Assembly: GCA_016870915.1 (NCBI GenBank) | Contig: VFZY01000016.1 | Coordinates: forward strand, 1 to 49,170 | Direction: 5' to 3' | From: Acidobacteriota bacterium | GTDB lineage: Bacteria > Acidobacteriota > Terriglobia > Bryobacterales > Bryobacteraceae | Length of the DNA: 49,170 bases | Part shown: positions 17,441-26,530 of the stretch, one piece after another | Layout: each line of letters starts with the position of its first letter | Position numbering within the stretch: the first letter of the stretch is position 1 | The notes under the pieces: generated by a model | What the model was told of the DNA's origin: nothing | Databases searched by the model: none | What the model saw: only the letters and a program-made list of their open reading frames with translations | Made by a program: the position numbers and the translations under genes

Positions 17441-18373
17441 CTACGCGGCGGCGCGCTCGATCGTCACTTCGGGAAGCATCGCCCGCGCCTGATCGAGTGA
17501 CGCGAAGGCCGTTCCCGGCAGCCGGGCCGTGGCCGTCCCCGTCGCGACGCCCCAGCGCATCGCCTCCTCGAACGGCGCACCCTTATCGAGCGCCCAGACA
17601 ACGGCTGCCGCCAGCGCGTCGCCCGCGCCGATGGGGCACACCGCGTCGATGCGCGGCGGCACGGCTTCGTAGACGCCGCGGCCATCGGTGCCCACGGCGC
17701 CCCGGCTGCCAAGCGAGATCACGACGCTCCGCGCGCCCATCTGCCGGATTCGCAGCGCGGCTTCGATGAACTGCGTGCGGGTGAGCAGCGCCCGGTTCAA
17801 CAGCCTCTCGGCCTCCTGTTGATTGGGGATCACCAGCGCCGGGCCCGCCTCCGTGCCGTCGATCAGCGCTTCGCCATCCGTATCCAGCATCACTGGCACC
17901 TTCCGCTCTTCCGCCAGCCGCACCAGCCGGGCGTAGAAGTCGCGGGGCACGCCGGGGGGCAGGCTTCCGCACAGCAGAAGCCACCGGACATCCGAGAGCT
18001 GACTCACGACGCGAGCTTCGATCAGCGCCACTTCTTCGGCGCTGACAGCCGGGCCGCGCTCATTCAACTTCACCGTCAGGCCCTGGCGATCGGTGATGGT
18101 GAGGTTGACCCGGACATCATTGGCAATGGGCACGATGTCCACCCCATAGCCGCAGCACTGGAGATACGAGGCCAGCCGGTGCCCGTGTTCGCCACCCGCG
18201 GCGATGATAGCGCGCGTCGGGCCGCCGAAGGAGTGGATGACGCAGGAGCAGTTGATGCCGCGTCCCCCCGCCGTCTCGCGCGTGGCGAGGATGTAGGCGC
18301 GGTCCTCGAACACCAGGCGGTCCGCGTCGACATTCCGGTCAATGGCCGGGTTCACTGTGAGTGTGAGCAGCAA
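17441..18373 (-). CDS. PfkB-family sugar kinase, 1-phosphofructokinase-like
   Basis: The product is 310 residues. The start LLTLTVNPAIDRNV and the motif AGGRGINCSCVIHSFGG (35-51) are those of the 1-phosphofructokinase/tagatose-6-phosphate kinase branch of PfkB. The second signature CPIGAGDALAAAVVWALDKG contains the catalytic Asp at 252. It should phosphorylate a phosphorylated hexose using ATP; which sugar cannot be told. No PTS genes are nearby. The start is TTG at 18373, supported by the family N terminus. It follows the dGTPase-like gene by 15 bases and ends 19 bases from the convergent M48 gene. Confidence 0.85.
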   Translation of the reverse strand: MLLTLTVNPAIDRNVDADRLVFEDRAYILATRETAGGRGINCSCVIHSFGGPTRAIIAAGGEHGHRLASYLQCCGYGVDIVPIANDVRVNLTITDRQGLTVKLNERGPAVSAEEVALIEARVVSQLSDVRWLLLCGSLPPGVPRDFYARLVRLAEERKVPVMLDTDGEALIDGTEAGPALVIPNQQEAERLLNRALLTRTQFIEAALRIRQMGARSVVISLGSRGAVGTDGRGVYEAVPPRIDAVCPIGAGDALAAAVVWALDKGAPFEEAMRWGVATGTATARLPGTAFASLDQARAMLPEVTIERAAA

Positions 18374-18388
18374 TCGTGGTTATTCTAG

Positions 18389-19501
18389 CTAGCCCGCCGC
18401 CAGTTCCTCATGCACGCGGAGGAAGTAGGAGTCGGTCATGCCGGCAATGTAGTCGCATGCCACGCGATGCGGCGCCTCGCCGGCCGCGATCTGTTCGCGG
18501 TACGACTCCGGCAGGTCGCCGGGGCGCGCCAGGAAGTGCCGGAACAGCTCTTGCACCGCGACCCGGGACTGCTCCCGTTCGGCATGCAGGTCGGCCGATT
18601 CGTACACCCGATCATGCAGAAATCGCTTCACGGCCGCGTTCACCGTCCCCGTTTCCTCCGTGAACCTTGCCACCCTGGCGTTGTGTTCCCGCACTTCGCG
18701 CCACCCGGCGAGCCCGGTGCAGGCCGCGGCCGTGCCTTCGAGAAGGCCGGTCACCAGGGCGTCCAACAGCCGCCGGATCATCTCGAGAAACTGGACGCGT
18801 CCGGATGCCGCGGGGAACTGGGCGGCGATGGCCTCCAGCGCTTCGGCGCACCAGGGAATCGCCTCGCTCAGGTCATCCGCCGTGACGAACCCGGCGGAAA
18901 AGCCGTCGTCGAGGTCCGCGGTGTTGTAGGCGATTTCGTCCGCGACATCGATCAACTGGCCCTCCACCGGAAGCATCCACTCCGGGTGGTACGCATCGGC
19001 CACCGGCGATTCGCCCGCGCGGTAATCCCGCGAGTGCTTGACGATTCCTTCGCGCACCTCGAAGGTGAGGTTCAAGCCGGGAAACAACGGATACGGCTGC
19101 TCGAACGATTCAACGATGCGCAGGGCGTGCAGATTGTGGTCGAAGCTATCGCCATGCCCGCGCATCTCGGCATCCAGAGCCGACTCTCCGGCGTGCCCAA
19201 ACGGAGGATGTCCGATGTCGTGCACCAGCGCCAGCGCTTCGGTAAGGTCCTGGTTCAGTCCCAGGGCTCCGGCCAGAGTGCGTGCCACCTGGGCCACCTC
19301 CAGCGTGTGTGTGAGCCGGTTCCGGAAATGGTCCGACAGGGCGGGTGTAAAGACCTGGGTCTTGTCTTCCAGACGGCGGAAGGCGCGGGAGTGAATGATG
19401 CGGTCGCGGTCGCGCTGGAATGCGGGCCGGTAGGCATGAGCGAGTTCGGGGTAGCGCCGGCCTCGCGATTCGTTGTCCGGAAATCGAAGGTGCGCGAGCA
19501 A
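18389..19501 (-). CDS. Deoxyguanosinetriphosphate triphosphohydrolase-like protein
   Basis: This is a 370-residue HD-superfamily hydrolase. The dGTPase signature RDRDRIIHSRAFRRLEDKTQ is followed by QVF, then H65 in RNRLTHTLEVAQVAR and the metal pair H94-D95 in LVHDIGHPPFGHAGE. Such enzymes cut dNTPs to nucleosides and tripolyphosphate and help control dNTP pools. The length and HHxxE-like context match the shorter bacterial dGTPase-like branch. The start appears to be TTG at 19501, as the conserved N terminus begins there and no ATG precedes it. It follows the TPR gene by 5 bases. Confidence 0.9.
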   Translation of the reverse strand: MLAHLRFPDNESRGRRYPELAHAYRPAFQRDRDRIIHSRAFRRLEDKTQVFTPALSDHFRNRLTHTLEVAQVARTLAGALGLNQDLTEALALVHDIGHPPFGHAGESALDAEMRGHGDSFDHNLHALRIVESFEQPYPLFPGLNLTFEVREGIVKHSRDYRAGESPVADAYHPEWMLPVEGQLIDVADEIAYNTADLDDGFSAGFVTADDLSEAIPWCAEALEAIAAQFPAASGRVQFLEMIRRLLDALVTGLLEGTAAACTGLAGWREVREHNARVARFTEETGTVNAAVKRFLHDRVYESADLHAEREQSRVAVQELFRHFLARPGDLPESYREQIAAGEAPHRVACDYIAGMTDSYFLRVHEELAAG

Positions 19502-19506
19502 TCCGG

Positions 19507-20220
19507 TTACGGCTTGGACGCCGGCGCCGCGGGCAGTTCGCCCGACAGGCCGGTGGCGACGCGGGTCACCGGCGGCCGGGGGCTTTTCAGAAGCTCATCC
19601 ACCAGTTTGCGGCTCTCCTGGGGTTGCGTGCGCGCCAGCATCTTGGCGAGCGCGTAGGTGGCCTGCTCCTTTGAAACGAAGACGCTGGGGCTGGCCGCAA
19701 GTTCCTTGTACGTGGCCGCGGCCTGATCCGTTTTTCCCTGGCTGGCGTAGAGTTGAGCCAGTGCGAACTTGGCCAGGGAGACCGTGGAATCGTGGCCGTC
19801 GGACACCACCGCCTTGAACCGCCGCTCCGCTTCATCATTCCTGCCGGCTGAAACCGCCTGCGTGGCCAGAAGATAGTTCGCCATGGTGCCTTCTTCGCTT
19901 CCCGCGTGCTTCTTCGCCACCTCTTCCAACCCCGCCAACACGGCCTTGTCCTTCTCGGCTTGCGTGGGATAGGCAAGGGGCGCCGATCCGGTGGCGCTCA
20001 CCTGGGCATCCAGCGGCTTAATCGCGCTCACCAGATCCGCCCGGCGCGCCTCGCGCTGGCTGCTCATGAACCACCAGCCGCCCACAGCCACCACCAGAAC
20101 GGCGGCGCCAATGGTGCCGTACTTCGTGACTTCGCTCTTGTGATCGGCGATGTACTCGACGCTGTGGCCCACCTCTTCGACAAACTTATCGTGCTTCAGG
20201 TTCTTGCGGTTGATTTCCAT
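19507..20220 (-). CDS. Membrane-anchored TPR protein (YfgM-like)
   Basis: The product is 237 residues. A short cytoplasmic head (1-33, with the acidic-basic EINRKNLKHDKFVEEVGH) is followed by one membrane helix (35-52) and a periplasmic helical domain with TPR-like units, e.g. ANYLLATQAVSAGRNDEAER and ALAQLYASQGKTDQAAATYK. This matches YfgM/TPR_21-type proteins that work near the Sec translocon as chaperone partners. It is first in a minus-strand run with the dGTPase-like and PfkB genes. A dispersed palindromic repeat lies upstream (20370-20449). Confidence 0.8.
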   Translation of the reverse strand: MEINRKNLKHDKFVEEVGHSVEYIADHKSEVTKYGTIGAAVLVVAVGGWWFMSSQREARRADLVSAIKPLDAQVSATGSAPLAYPTQAEKDKAVLAGLEEVAKKHAGSEEGTMANYLLATQAVSAGRNDEAERRFKAVVSDGHDSTVSLAKFALAQLYASQGKTDQAAATYKELAASPSVFVSKEQATYALAKMLARTQPQESRKLVDELLKSPRPPVTRVATGLSGELPAAPASKP

Positions 20221-20369
20221 CGGGGTACGTTCTCCAGGATAGCAAAATGGGGCTTTCGAACGAACGAACAGCCCGGTGCGGCGGAGCAGAACGGTTCCTG
20301 CCCCGGCGGCCGGGCTGTGATGACTGCTTAGACTTGTGCTCGAACGCGGCTGCTGCTCTTGAAGAAAAC

Positions 20370-20449
20370 GCGCAAAAAGGACTCGCTCCGGCCTTGCTTA
20401 AGCCGCTTGTTTCCCGATGCTTGGAGCCGCGCCGGAGCTGCTTTTGCGC
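20370..20449 (-). repeat. Dispersed palindromic element, copy A
   Basis: Read on the minus strand this 80-bp segment matches the units of the array at 45915-46463 in the blocks GCGCAAA, GCTCCGGCGCGGCTCCAA, GGGAAACAAGC, GGCCGGAGCGAGTCC and TTGCGC. The ends are inverted, so it can fold into a long hairpin. It begins 3 bases after the stop of the STAS gene and lies 150 bases upstream of the TPR gene, so it may act as a terminator for the STAS transcript. Confidence 0.85.
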
Positions 20450-20452
20450 TTA

Positions 20453-20794
20453 CTAGTAGCTGGCCACTGCCTCGGCTTCATTCTCGTGCATTTCGAACAC
20501 AGTGGACAGCTTGGTGATCTGCAGCAGATCCTTCACTCGCTTGGTGAGGTTGAGCAGCTTCAGCACCCCGCCGACGTTGGTCACCGTGGTGTACGCTGAG
20601 ACGAGCTCGCCGATGCCCGAGCTGTCGATATAGGAGACCTCGCCCAGATTGAGCAGGATCTTCTTTTCTCCCTTGGCGGCCAAGTCGCGGATGGTGTCGC
20701 GGAAAACGCTGGATCCTTCGCCCAGCGTGATGCGGCCGGCCGCGTCGATCACGGTCACGTCGCCAACCGGCCGTGTTGTCAGTTTAACGCTCAC
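20453..20794 (-). CDS. STAS-domain anti-anti-sigma factor (SpoIIAA/RsbV-like)
   Basis: The product is 113 residues, a single STAS domain. The phosphorylation loop SYIDSSGIGELVSAY places serines at 58-59, the position phosphorylated in SpoIIAA. In the dephosphorylated state such proteins bind the kinase anti-sigma factor and free the sigma factor. The GTG start at 20794 follows GGGGAGG. It lies 22 bases downstream of the HATPase gene in the same direction, forming a partner-switch pair; no sigma factor gene is adjacent. The Lys/Leu-rich KLLNLTKRVKDLL helix is typical. Confidence 0.92.
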   Translation of the reverse strand: MSVKLTTRPVGDVTVIDAAGRITLGEGSSVFRDTIRDLAAKGEKKILLNLGEVSYIDSSGIGELVSAYTTVTNVGGVLKLLNLTKRVKDLLQITKLSTVFEMHENEAEAVASY

Positions 20795-20816
20795 TTTGTG
20801 TGGAACCTCCCCAAAA

Positions 20817-21245
20817 CTATTTCGGTGCGAACTTTACCATCCGGACTTCGGTGCCCTGTGGCTGCCGCCGCCGGACTTCAAACTCATCCATGAAGGAGCG
20901 GATCAGTAATATGCCCCGCCCGGACTGCCGCAGCAGATTCTCTTCCGCCAGCGGATCCGGCACATCCTTCAACTCAAAACCTTCACCTTCATCGCCGATG
21001 GTTACCTCGAGCCGGCCGGGGGTCAAATGCCACTCCACCCGGACTTTCTTGTGGCTGCTGTAGCGATTGCCATGCACAACCGCATTTACCATCGACTCCC
21101 GGATCGCCATGCCGATCCAGGGTAAATCGTCTTCGCTAAAACCGAACCCCGCGGCCGCCTCCAGGATGGCTGCCTCGACCACATCGACGGCCTCAAGCGA
21201 TGAGTCGTAGTCGCGGACGTCGCTTTTCTGTTCGAGTTCTGCCAT
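20817..21245 (-). CDS. Anti-sigma factor / serine kinase (RsbW/SpoIIAB-like HATPase)
   Basis: The product is 142 residues with a GHKL ATPase fold. The N box is IRESMVNAVVHGN (E50, N54), the G1 box is GDEGEGF (84-90, D85), and the G2 box is GRGILLIRSFMDEF (109-122). These are the features of kinases that phosphorylate STAS partners and sequester sigma factors. The ATG at 21245 begins the conserved region. It is upstream of its STAS partner, the reverse of the Bacillus spoIIA gene order. It could instead serve a response such as biofilm or stress control. Confidence 0.9.
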   Translation of the reverse strand: MAELEQKSDVRDYDSSLEAVDVVEAAILEAAAGFGFSEDDLPWIGMAIRESMVNAVVHGNRYSSHKKVRVEWHLTPGRLEVTIGDEGEGFELKDVPDPLAEENLLRQSGRGILLIRSFMDEFEVRRRQPQGTEVRMVKFAPK

Positions 21246-21339
21246 CGCGGCCCGGTGTCCCGCCGAATCGTCACCTTAATCCAGTGTCCGGTGAGAAGTC
21301 AAGTAGCCGTAGCCTTACGACACGGTAGCGGCGGCGGTG

Positions 21340-21696
21340 CTAATGCGCCGGCCGCCGGCCATCTTCGAGTTTGGCGACCCGGTCCTGCAGCGCATGAATC
21401 TCCAACTCCAGGGCGTGAAGCGCGGCGGCATGAGTGCGCTGACGGGCCTCGTTCGGCGAAGCCCATTTGTGGAACTCCGTCAGGAGACTCGTTTCGACGC
21501 GCTCAATCTCGCCACGGACTTGCGCGACCTCGCCACGGACTTGCGCGACCTCGCCACGGACTTGTGTGATCTCGCCACGGACTTGTCCGATCTCGCCCTG
21601 AAACTGCCCGATTACGCCACGGATTTGCCCGATCTCGTCCCCGACTTGGCCGATCAGCCCCTCAATCCATTTTTTGTCAACTTGGGTTAGGCTCAT
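21340..21696 (-). CDS. Coiled-coil hypothetical protein with heptad repeats
   Basis: The product is 118 residues from the ATG at 21696 (127 from the ATG at 21723, which lacks a ribosome site). After SLTQVDKKWIEGLIGQ come about seven 7-residue units of the form GEVAQVR, encoded by 21-bp DNA repeats. The C-terminal half ETSLLTEFHKWASPNEARQR and LHALELEIHALQDRVAKLE resembles a hypothetical family I recall from Acidobacteria. A long parallel coiled coil is expected. No signal peptide or membrane segment is seen. The plus strand is also open, but only the minus frame has family-like ends. Function unknown. Confidence 0.75.
   Translation of the reverse strand: MSLTQVDKKWIEGLIGQVGDEIGQIRGVIGQFQGEIGQVRGEITQVRGEVAQVRGEVAQVRGEIERVETSLLTEFHKWASPNEARQRTHAAALHALELEIHALQDRVAKLEDGRRPAH
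21508..21654. repeat. Seven 21-bp tandem repeats inside the coiled-coil gene
   Basis: Seven consecutive 21-bp units start at 21508, 21529, 21550, 21571, 21592, 21613 and 21634 with a plus-strand consensus CTCGCCACGGACTTG followed by a variable GCGCGAC or GTCCGAT end. The first two are identical. Each codes one heptad on the minus strand. The identical outer units suggest recent duplication. Confidence 0.92.
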
Positions 21697-21770
21697 GGAT
21701 CTCTCACTTCGCATCTCGATCATAACCCGAATCGAACCTACCGCGAGGGGGTCCGTTGAGCCTCGGCGGA

Positions 21771-23003
21771 TCAGGCGAACTTCACGCTGTGGTCGCCAAT
21801 CACGGCGAAGGTTTGGCGCGGCGATTCCAGGGTGAAGTAGCTCCAGGGGCCGGGAATCCAGGGATACCGGTCAATGACTGCGGGGTCCACATCCATGCCC
21901 AGTCCCGGGGCGGATGGCACCCGCAACCGGCCATCCTGAATGTCCAGCGGATCGCGCAGCACTTCCCGGGCCGTGGGCCACTCGTACATGCTGCGAACCC
22001 CGGCGGTGGTGTAGACGGGATACTCCAGCCATTCCACGACGTTGTCCGGCCAGCAGACGCCCAGGTGAGCCGCCGCCAGCACTTCCAGATCGGTGCCCCA
22101 GCTATGGAACGCGAAGCGCAATCCGGCTCGCTGCACTTCGCCGAACAGACGGCGCCCCATGGCGAAACCGCCCTGACAGACAATGTCCATCTGGACATAG
22201 TCCACCGCGGGGCGATAGATCAGATCGAGGAAGCCGGCCTCGTTCCGCTCATGTTCGCCGCTGGCCAGCGGCACGATGTTCATTTCGTGCAGGCGCTGGT
22301 AGGCGTCGTGATCGTCCGGCGGCAGCGGTTCCTCAAGCCACGCGATGCCGTGTTCGGACATCGCCTCCGCCAGCCGGGTGACCTCGCTTTCCGGGTAGCT
22401 TTTGTCGCCCATTCGCCACCAGCTATGGGCATCGATCATCAATTCCACCCCGGTGCCCACGGCCTGGCGCATCAGCGCCACCGTGCGAAGGTCTTCCCCG
22501 GGTCCCAGCGCGGGCCGCATCTTGTAGGCGGGAAACCCCAGCCCGGCGATGGCCTCGGCCTCGCGCGCGTAGCCCTCGGGCGTCATGTACATGCCGGCGC
22601 TTCCGTAAAGGGCGATGGAATCGCGGATGCGGCCGCCCACCAGTTCGGCCACAGGCAAGCCGTGCATTTTCCCCAGCAGGTCATAGAGGGCGATCTCCAC
22701 GGCCGAATACGCATTGAGCAGCGCCGGATCGCCGCCGCGGCTTTCAACAAAGGCGGCCCGAAGGGCGTCCGGATCGGCCAGCCGGCGTCCGGCGAGCCAC
22801 GGGGCCACCTCATCGGCAATCGCCGCCCGGGCCGCTTCCGATCCCTGGCCGGGCGCCCAGCCGTAGAGACCATGGTCGCCTTCCACGCGAATCAACATCG
22901 CGTCGCGCTTGACGATGCGCCGGTGGCCCCCGTGGTATGGCAACTCGAGCGGGGCGGGGAAGGGATAAGAGAGCAGGTACGCTTCTACGCTGTGGATCCG
23001 CAT
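21771..23003 (-). CDS. Mandelate racemase/muconate-lactonizing-family enzyme
   Basis: The product is 410 residues from the ATG at 23003, which has GGAGG 8 bases upstream; the frame is open further upstream but that part overlaps the divergent gene. It is an enolase-superfamily sugar-acid dehydratase or racemase. Catalytic candidates are the K161-M-R163 motif, D191 with H193 (MIDAHSWW), E224 (WLEEPLPPDD), E250 (ASGEHE) and H300 (FAFHSWGT). Asp, Glu and Glu would bind Mg and His300 would be an acid/base. The KxR plus DxH pattern suggests an acid sugar dehydratase, but the substrate cannot be assigned. No sugar transporter is adjacent. Confidence 0.88.
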   Translation of the reverse strand: MRIHSVEAYLLSYPFPAPLELPYHGGHRRIVKRDAMLIRVEGDHGLYGWAPGQGSEAARAAIADEVAPWLAGRRLADPDALRAAFVESRGGDPALLNAYSAVEIALYDLLGKMHGLPVAELVGGRIRDSIALYGSAGMYMTPEGYAREAEAIAGLGFPAYKMRPALGPGEDLRTVALMRQAVGTGVELMIDAHSWWRMGDKSYPESEVTRLAEAMSEHGIAWLEEPLPPDDHDAYQRLHEMNIVPLASGEHERNEAGFLDLIYRPAVDYVQMDIVCQGGFAMGRRLFGEVQRAGLRFAFHSWGTDLEVLAAAHLGVCWPDNVVEWLEYPVYTTAGVRSMYEWPTAREVLRDPLDIQDGRLRVPSAPGLGMDVDPAVIDRYPWIPGPWSYFTLESPRQTFAVIGDHSVKFA

Positions 23004-23069
23004 CTTGACTGCCTCCAGCATACCGCCGGGGCCGGCACCGCCCGGAGGTATACTGAAGCCAACCCGCCG

Positions 23070-23768
23070 ATGCACCGCAATCAGATCGTCGTCGCGCTCG
23101 GCCTGGCATGGTGGCCAGCCGCCGCCGCGGCACAGGAACTGCCCCTGGGCATCGTTCACGGGGTTCTTGTGGATGCGGATCTGCGTCCCCCGGAACAGAA
23201 CTCCAAACTGCTGGGCAGCATGATTCTGCGGCGTGAAGACGGCGGAACCTTCCTTTGCGGATTCGATGGCCGCACCTATTTCGAGCGCGAACGAATGCGT
23301 GTGCAGCCCGCCGCGCTCAAGGCGGGCGACCGCGTGGAGGCGGTTACGGAACGCGGAATCGCCCCCATCACGGTCTGTTACGTTCGCATGCTGAGCATCA
23401 CCGGTGCGATGCAGCCGAAGTTCGAAGCGTACCGCAGCCGCACGCACATGCCGCGAGCCACCGAATCGTTCGCGCCCCGCGGCACACTGACTCTGGCGGG
23501 GACACTGGCCGGCGTGGTGGCGAGCACGGAAGACGGCAGTCTGCTGGTGCGGCAGCGGGGCGGCGCCCGGCGGACCATCCGGCTGCGGCCCGATACCCGC
23601 TTCCTGGAAGGCGGTACGGCGGGATCGCTTTCCCGGCTTTCTCTGGACGACCGGATCTTCATTCGAGGCAGCGCCACCTACGATGGCCACATTGAAGCCT
23701 ATGAGATCGTCTGGGGGAGCATCCCGGGCCCGCGCCGCCCGGAATCGCCCGCAACCTCACGGCGGTAA
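23070..23768 (+). CDS. Exported hypothetical protein
   Basis: The product is 232 residues from the ATG at 23070; upstream open frame overlaps the divergent enolase-family gene. A likely signal peptide (QIVVALGLAWWPAAAAAQE, cut after about residue 21) is followed by a beta-rich region with two similar halves: KAGDRVEAVTERGIAPITVC and LSLDDRIFIRGSATYDGHIE, each like small OB or DUF5666-type folds that carry strands TLAGTLAGVVASTEDGSLLV. I do not recognise a named family. A TATACT word at 23049-23054 may be a -10 box. It lies 50 bases before the large NHL protein in the same direction. Confidence 0.7.
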   Translation: MHRNQIVVALGLAWWPAAAAAQELPLGIVHGVLVDADLRPPEQNSKLLGSMILRREDGGTFLCGFDGRTYFERERMRVQPAALKAGDRVEAVTERGIAPITVCYVRMLSITGAMQPKFEAYRSRTHMPRATESFAPRGTLTLAGTLAGVVASTEDGSLLVRQRGGARRTIRLRPDTRFLEGGTAGSLSRLSLDDRIFIRGSATYDGHIEAYEIVWGSIPGPRRPESPATSRR

Positions 23769-23818
23769 CAGGCGTCTCACCCTTGGTATACTGATCTGAG
23801 ACCCTCTCCGAACTCCCG

Positions 23819-26530
23819 ATGAAGTATTGTGCTTACCTAGTGTTGAGCGCGGGCCTCGCGTGCGCTCAGGAATTCCATACCGGCCAGGCCGCGCGTCTGG
23901 TCATCGGCCAGCCGAACTTCACCGCCCAGCGCCCGGGCGCGTCCCAGGTGTTGCTGGGGGCGTGCAGCGGCATCGCCTTCGGCGGCGACACTCTCATTGT
24001 TGCCGATTCCAGCCGGATTGGCGCGGCGCCGGATAACCACCGTGTGCTCGTGTTCCGGAATGCCGGCTCGCAGTTCCCGTCACCCCTGGCGGAGATCCAG
24101 CCGGATATCGCGCGATGCCCGGTCTGTGTTGGGTCCGCGAGTGTCGTGCTGGGCCAGCCGGACTTCATTAAGAACGAGGTAGGGTTGACAGCGAGCGGCC
24201 TCCGGTCGCCCACCGCGGTGGCCACCGATGGCCGCGTGGTGGTGGTCGCGGACACCGATAACAATCGAGTCCTGATCTGGAACTCAATCCCCACGCGCAA
24301 CGGACAACCGGCCGATGTGGTGCTGGGCCAGGACAGCTTCACCAGCCTGCGCCGCATCACCATCGACAACAAGTCTTTCCGCGGCCCCCAGGGTGTCTGG
24401 GTGCACAATGGGAAGCTTTTCGTCGCTGATACGCAGAATCACCGGGTGCTGATCTGGAATTCGATTCCCTCCCGCAACGATCAGCCGGCCGATACGGTTC
24501 TTGGCCAGCCCAACTTCACCACGGCTCCGGAGCCGGATCTCACACGCCAGACCCTGAACGCGAAGAACAACACGATGCTGAACCCGGTCTCGGTGAGTAC
24601 GGACGGCATCCGGCTCTTCGTCAGCGACTTGGGCTATAACCGGGTCCTGATCTGGAATTCGATTCCCACCCAGAATCAGGCGCCTGCCGATATCGTGCTG
24701 GGACAGCCCGACTTCGAAAGCATCGCCGCCAACAACGCCCCCAAGATGTGCGCGGCCACCGGCAAGGATTCCGCTGGGAAGGATACGTTTCCCCGGCGCT
24801 GCGCCTCCACGCTGGACTTTCCCCGGTTCGCTCTCTCCGACGGGCGCCGGTTGTTCGTGGCGGACGGCGGCAATGACCGCGTTCTGGTCTGGACCAGCCT
24901 GCCCACACGCAACGGCCAGCCCGCCGATGTCATTCTGGGCCAGTACAGAGACGATATCAACCTGATCTCCGACAGCACCGACGCCAACCGCATCGCGGCG
25001 GCGGACTCGCTGCGCACGCCGATGTCGCTGGCGTTTGACGGCACGAACCTCTACGTGAGCGAGCCTTTCAACCGCCGCGTCATGGTCTTCACGCCGGGCG
25101 AACGGACCATCGCCTTTACAGGCGTCCGCAATGCGGCCAGCCGCGAAATCTTCGCCATCGGTGAAGTCCGCCTGGCAGGCACGCCCAAGGAGAACGACGA
25201 GATCACCATCAAGATCGGCGGCAAGGACTACAAGTACAAACTGCTCAAGGACGAGAAATTTACAGCCGCTTCACGGAAGCTCGCCGACCTGATCAATGCC
25301 GGTGCTGGTGATCCGAACGTCCTGGCGACTCTGAACGTCACCTCCGAGAACGTGGCCATCATCCTGACAGCGCGTGTGGCGGGCGAACCCGGAAACAAGA
25401 TTGAGTACTCGACATCGGTCTCAGACGGCGCGACAGTGCAGGCCTCCACGGCGGGCGCGACGCTTGCCGGAGGCCAGGAAGCGGCCAAGATCGCCCCCGG
25501 GACCATTGTTTCAATCCTCGGCGACAAGCTGGCGGACCGAACCGCCTCAGCCGTCAGCGATACCCAGATTCTGCCCAAGGAACTGGCCGACACCCAGGTC
25601 TACTTTGACGGCATCCGCGCCCCGCTACTCCATGTTTCGCCGAATCAGATCAACGCCCAGATCCCGTTTGAAGTGCAGGATTCGCAGGGTATCAACGCAT
25701 ACGTGCGCACCCGCCGCGCCAATGGCCAGGTGACCATTTCCAGCGCCGCCGCGGTGCCCATCATTCCGCAGAACCCGGGCATCTTCGCCGAGGAAGGCGA
25801 CGACCCACGGCCGGGCGTGGTCCTGCACGGGTCCAGTTTTGCCCAGGGCACAGTTTCAGTCGACGGTTCGGCCAACGCCAACGATGTCGCAACGGTTGTG
25901 ATCAACCAGCGTGAGTATGCGTATACCGTGAAGACCGGCGATACGCTTGAGGCCATTCGCGACGGGCTCATCGCTAAGATCAACGAAGGCCAGGGTGACC
26001 CGCAGGTGTTCGCGTTCGCGGCCGGCGTGTTCACTCGTATCCGGCTGCGCGCGAAGGTGGAAGGGCCTGCCGGGAACGGTATCCCGATTTCCGGCAAGAC
26101 CAACGATGGCGCGCAGGTGATTCTCACCGCCACGGTTCCCGAACTCTGTTGCGCCAACAAGGCCCAGGAACGGATCACCGAGGCCAACCCCGCCGTGCCG
26201 GGCGAGACGATCATCGTCTATGCCACCGGGCTGGGGCTGGTGAAGCCAACGGCGGCCCGTCTGGCGATTGAAACCGGCAAGCCCTACACGGGTCCCGAGG
26301 TCAACGAGCCGGAAGAGTTCGTCTCCTCGCTGGCCGGTGGCAAGACGGCCAACGTGATCTTCGCGCGACTGCTTCCGGGCCGGGTGGGGATCTACGAAGT
26401 GCAGTTGGAATTGAACTCCGACATCCCGACCAACCCGCGCACGCAGCTCACCATTGCGCAGAGCTTCTTTGTGAGCAACATCATCACGTTCCCGGTGAAG
26501 AACCCGCGTGACGATGCGCCCGCGCCCTAA
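23819..26530 (+). CDS. Exported NHL-repeat protein with Solibacter-type C-terminal domain
   Basis: The product is 903 residues with a signal peptide (about 1-16). Residues 20-440 hold five or six beta-propeller-like units with the repeated phrase [19 protein letters not shown] followed by VLGQ. The C-terminal region has [35 protein letters not shown] and IPFEVQ, the uncharacterised TIGR03437-type module frequent in Solibacter. That module is interrupted by two related inserts of about 100 residues (about 448-554 and 677-777) with the theme [10 protein letters not shown] and [11 protein letters not shown]. The likely location is the cell surface or outside. The stop overlaps the convergent larB stop by 4 bases. 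Function unknown. Confidence 0.9.
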   Translation: MKYCAYLVLSAGLACAQEFHTGQAARLVIGQPNFTAQRPGASQVLLGACSGIAFGGDTLIVADSSRIGAAPDNHRVLVFRNAGSQFPSPLAEIQPDIARCPVCVGSASVVLGQPDFIKNEVGLTASGLRSPTAVATDGRVVVVADTDNNRVLIWNSIPTRNGQPADVVLGQDSFTSLRRITIDNKSFRGPQGVWVHNGKLFVADTQNHRVLIWNSIPSRNDQPADTVLGQPNFTTAPEPDLTRQTLNAKNNTMLNPVSVSTDGIRLFVSDLGYNRVLIWNSIPTQNQAPADIVLGQPDFESIAANNAPKMCAATGKDSAGKDTFPRRCASTLDFPRFALSDGRRLFVADGGNDRVLVWTSLPTRNGQPADVILGQYRDDINLISDSTDANRIAAADSLRTPMSLAFDGTNLYVSEPFNRRVMVFTPGERTIAFTGVRNAASREIFAIGEVRLAGTPKENDEITIKIGGKDYKYKLLKDEKFTAASRKLADLINAGAGDPNVLATLNVTSENVAIILTARVAGEPGNKIEYSTSVSDGATVQASTAGATLAGGQEAAKIAPGTIVSILGDKLADRTASAVSDTQILPKELADTQVYFDGIRAPLLHVSPNQINAQIPFEVQDSQGINAYVRTRRANGQVTISSAAAVPIIPQNPGIFAEEGDDPRPGVVLHGSSFAQGTVSVDGSANANDVATVVINQREYAYTVKTGDTLEAIRDGLIAKINEGQGDPQVFAFAAGVFTRIRLRAKVEGPAGNGIPISGKTNDGAQVILTATVPELCCANKAQERITEANPAVPGETIIVYATGLGLVKPTAARLAIETGKPYTGPEVNEPEEFVSSLAGGKTANVIFARLLPGRVGIYEVQLELNSDIPTNPRTQLTIAQSFFVSNIITFPVKNPRDDAPAP
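25161..26150 (+). repeat. Duplicated protein module inside the NHL-repeat gene
   Basis: Two diverged copies of a module of about 100 residues lie at about 25161-25480 and 25848-26150. Shared features in order are a (D/N)D-x-(I/A)T-(I/V)-x-I-x-x-(K/R)-(D/E)-Y start, a helix ending LI-x-(A/K)IN-like then GxGDP, a strand (I/R)-x-L-x-A-(R/K)-V-(A/E)-G, and an (G)-N-(K/G)-I end. They flank the TIGR03437-like core, so one probably arose from the other. Confidence 0.7.

Noticed and set aside
21756-23069. Upstream half of the long plus-strand open frame before the exported protein
   Set aside because: It lies opposite the enolase-family gene and has no start or domain; the real start is at 23070 with a signal peptide.
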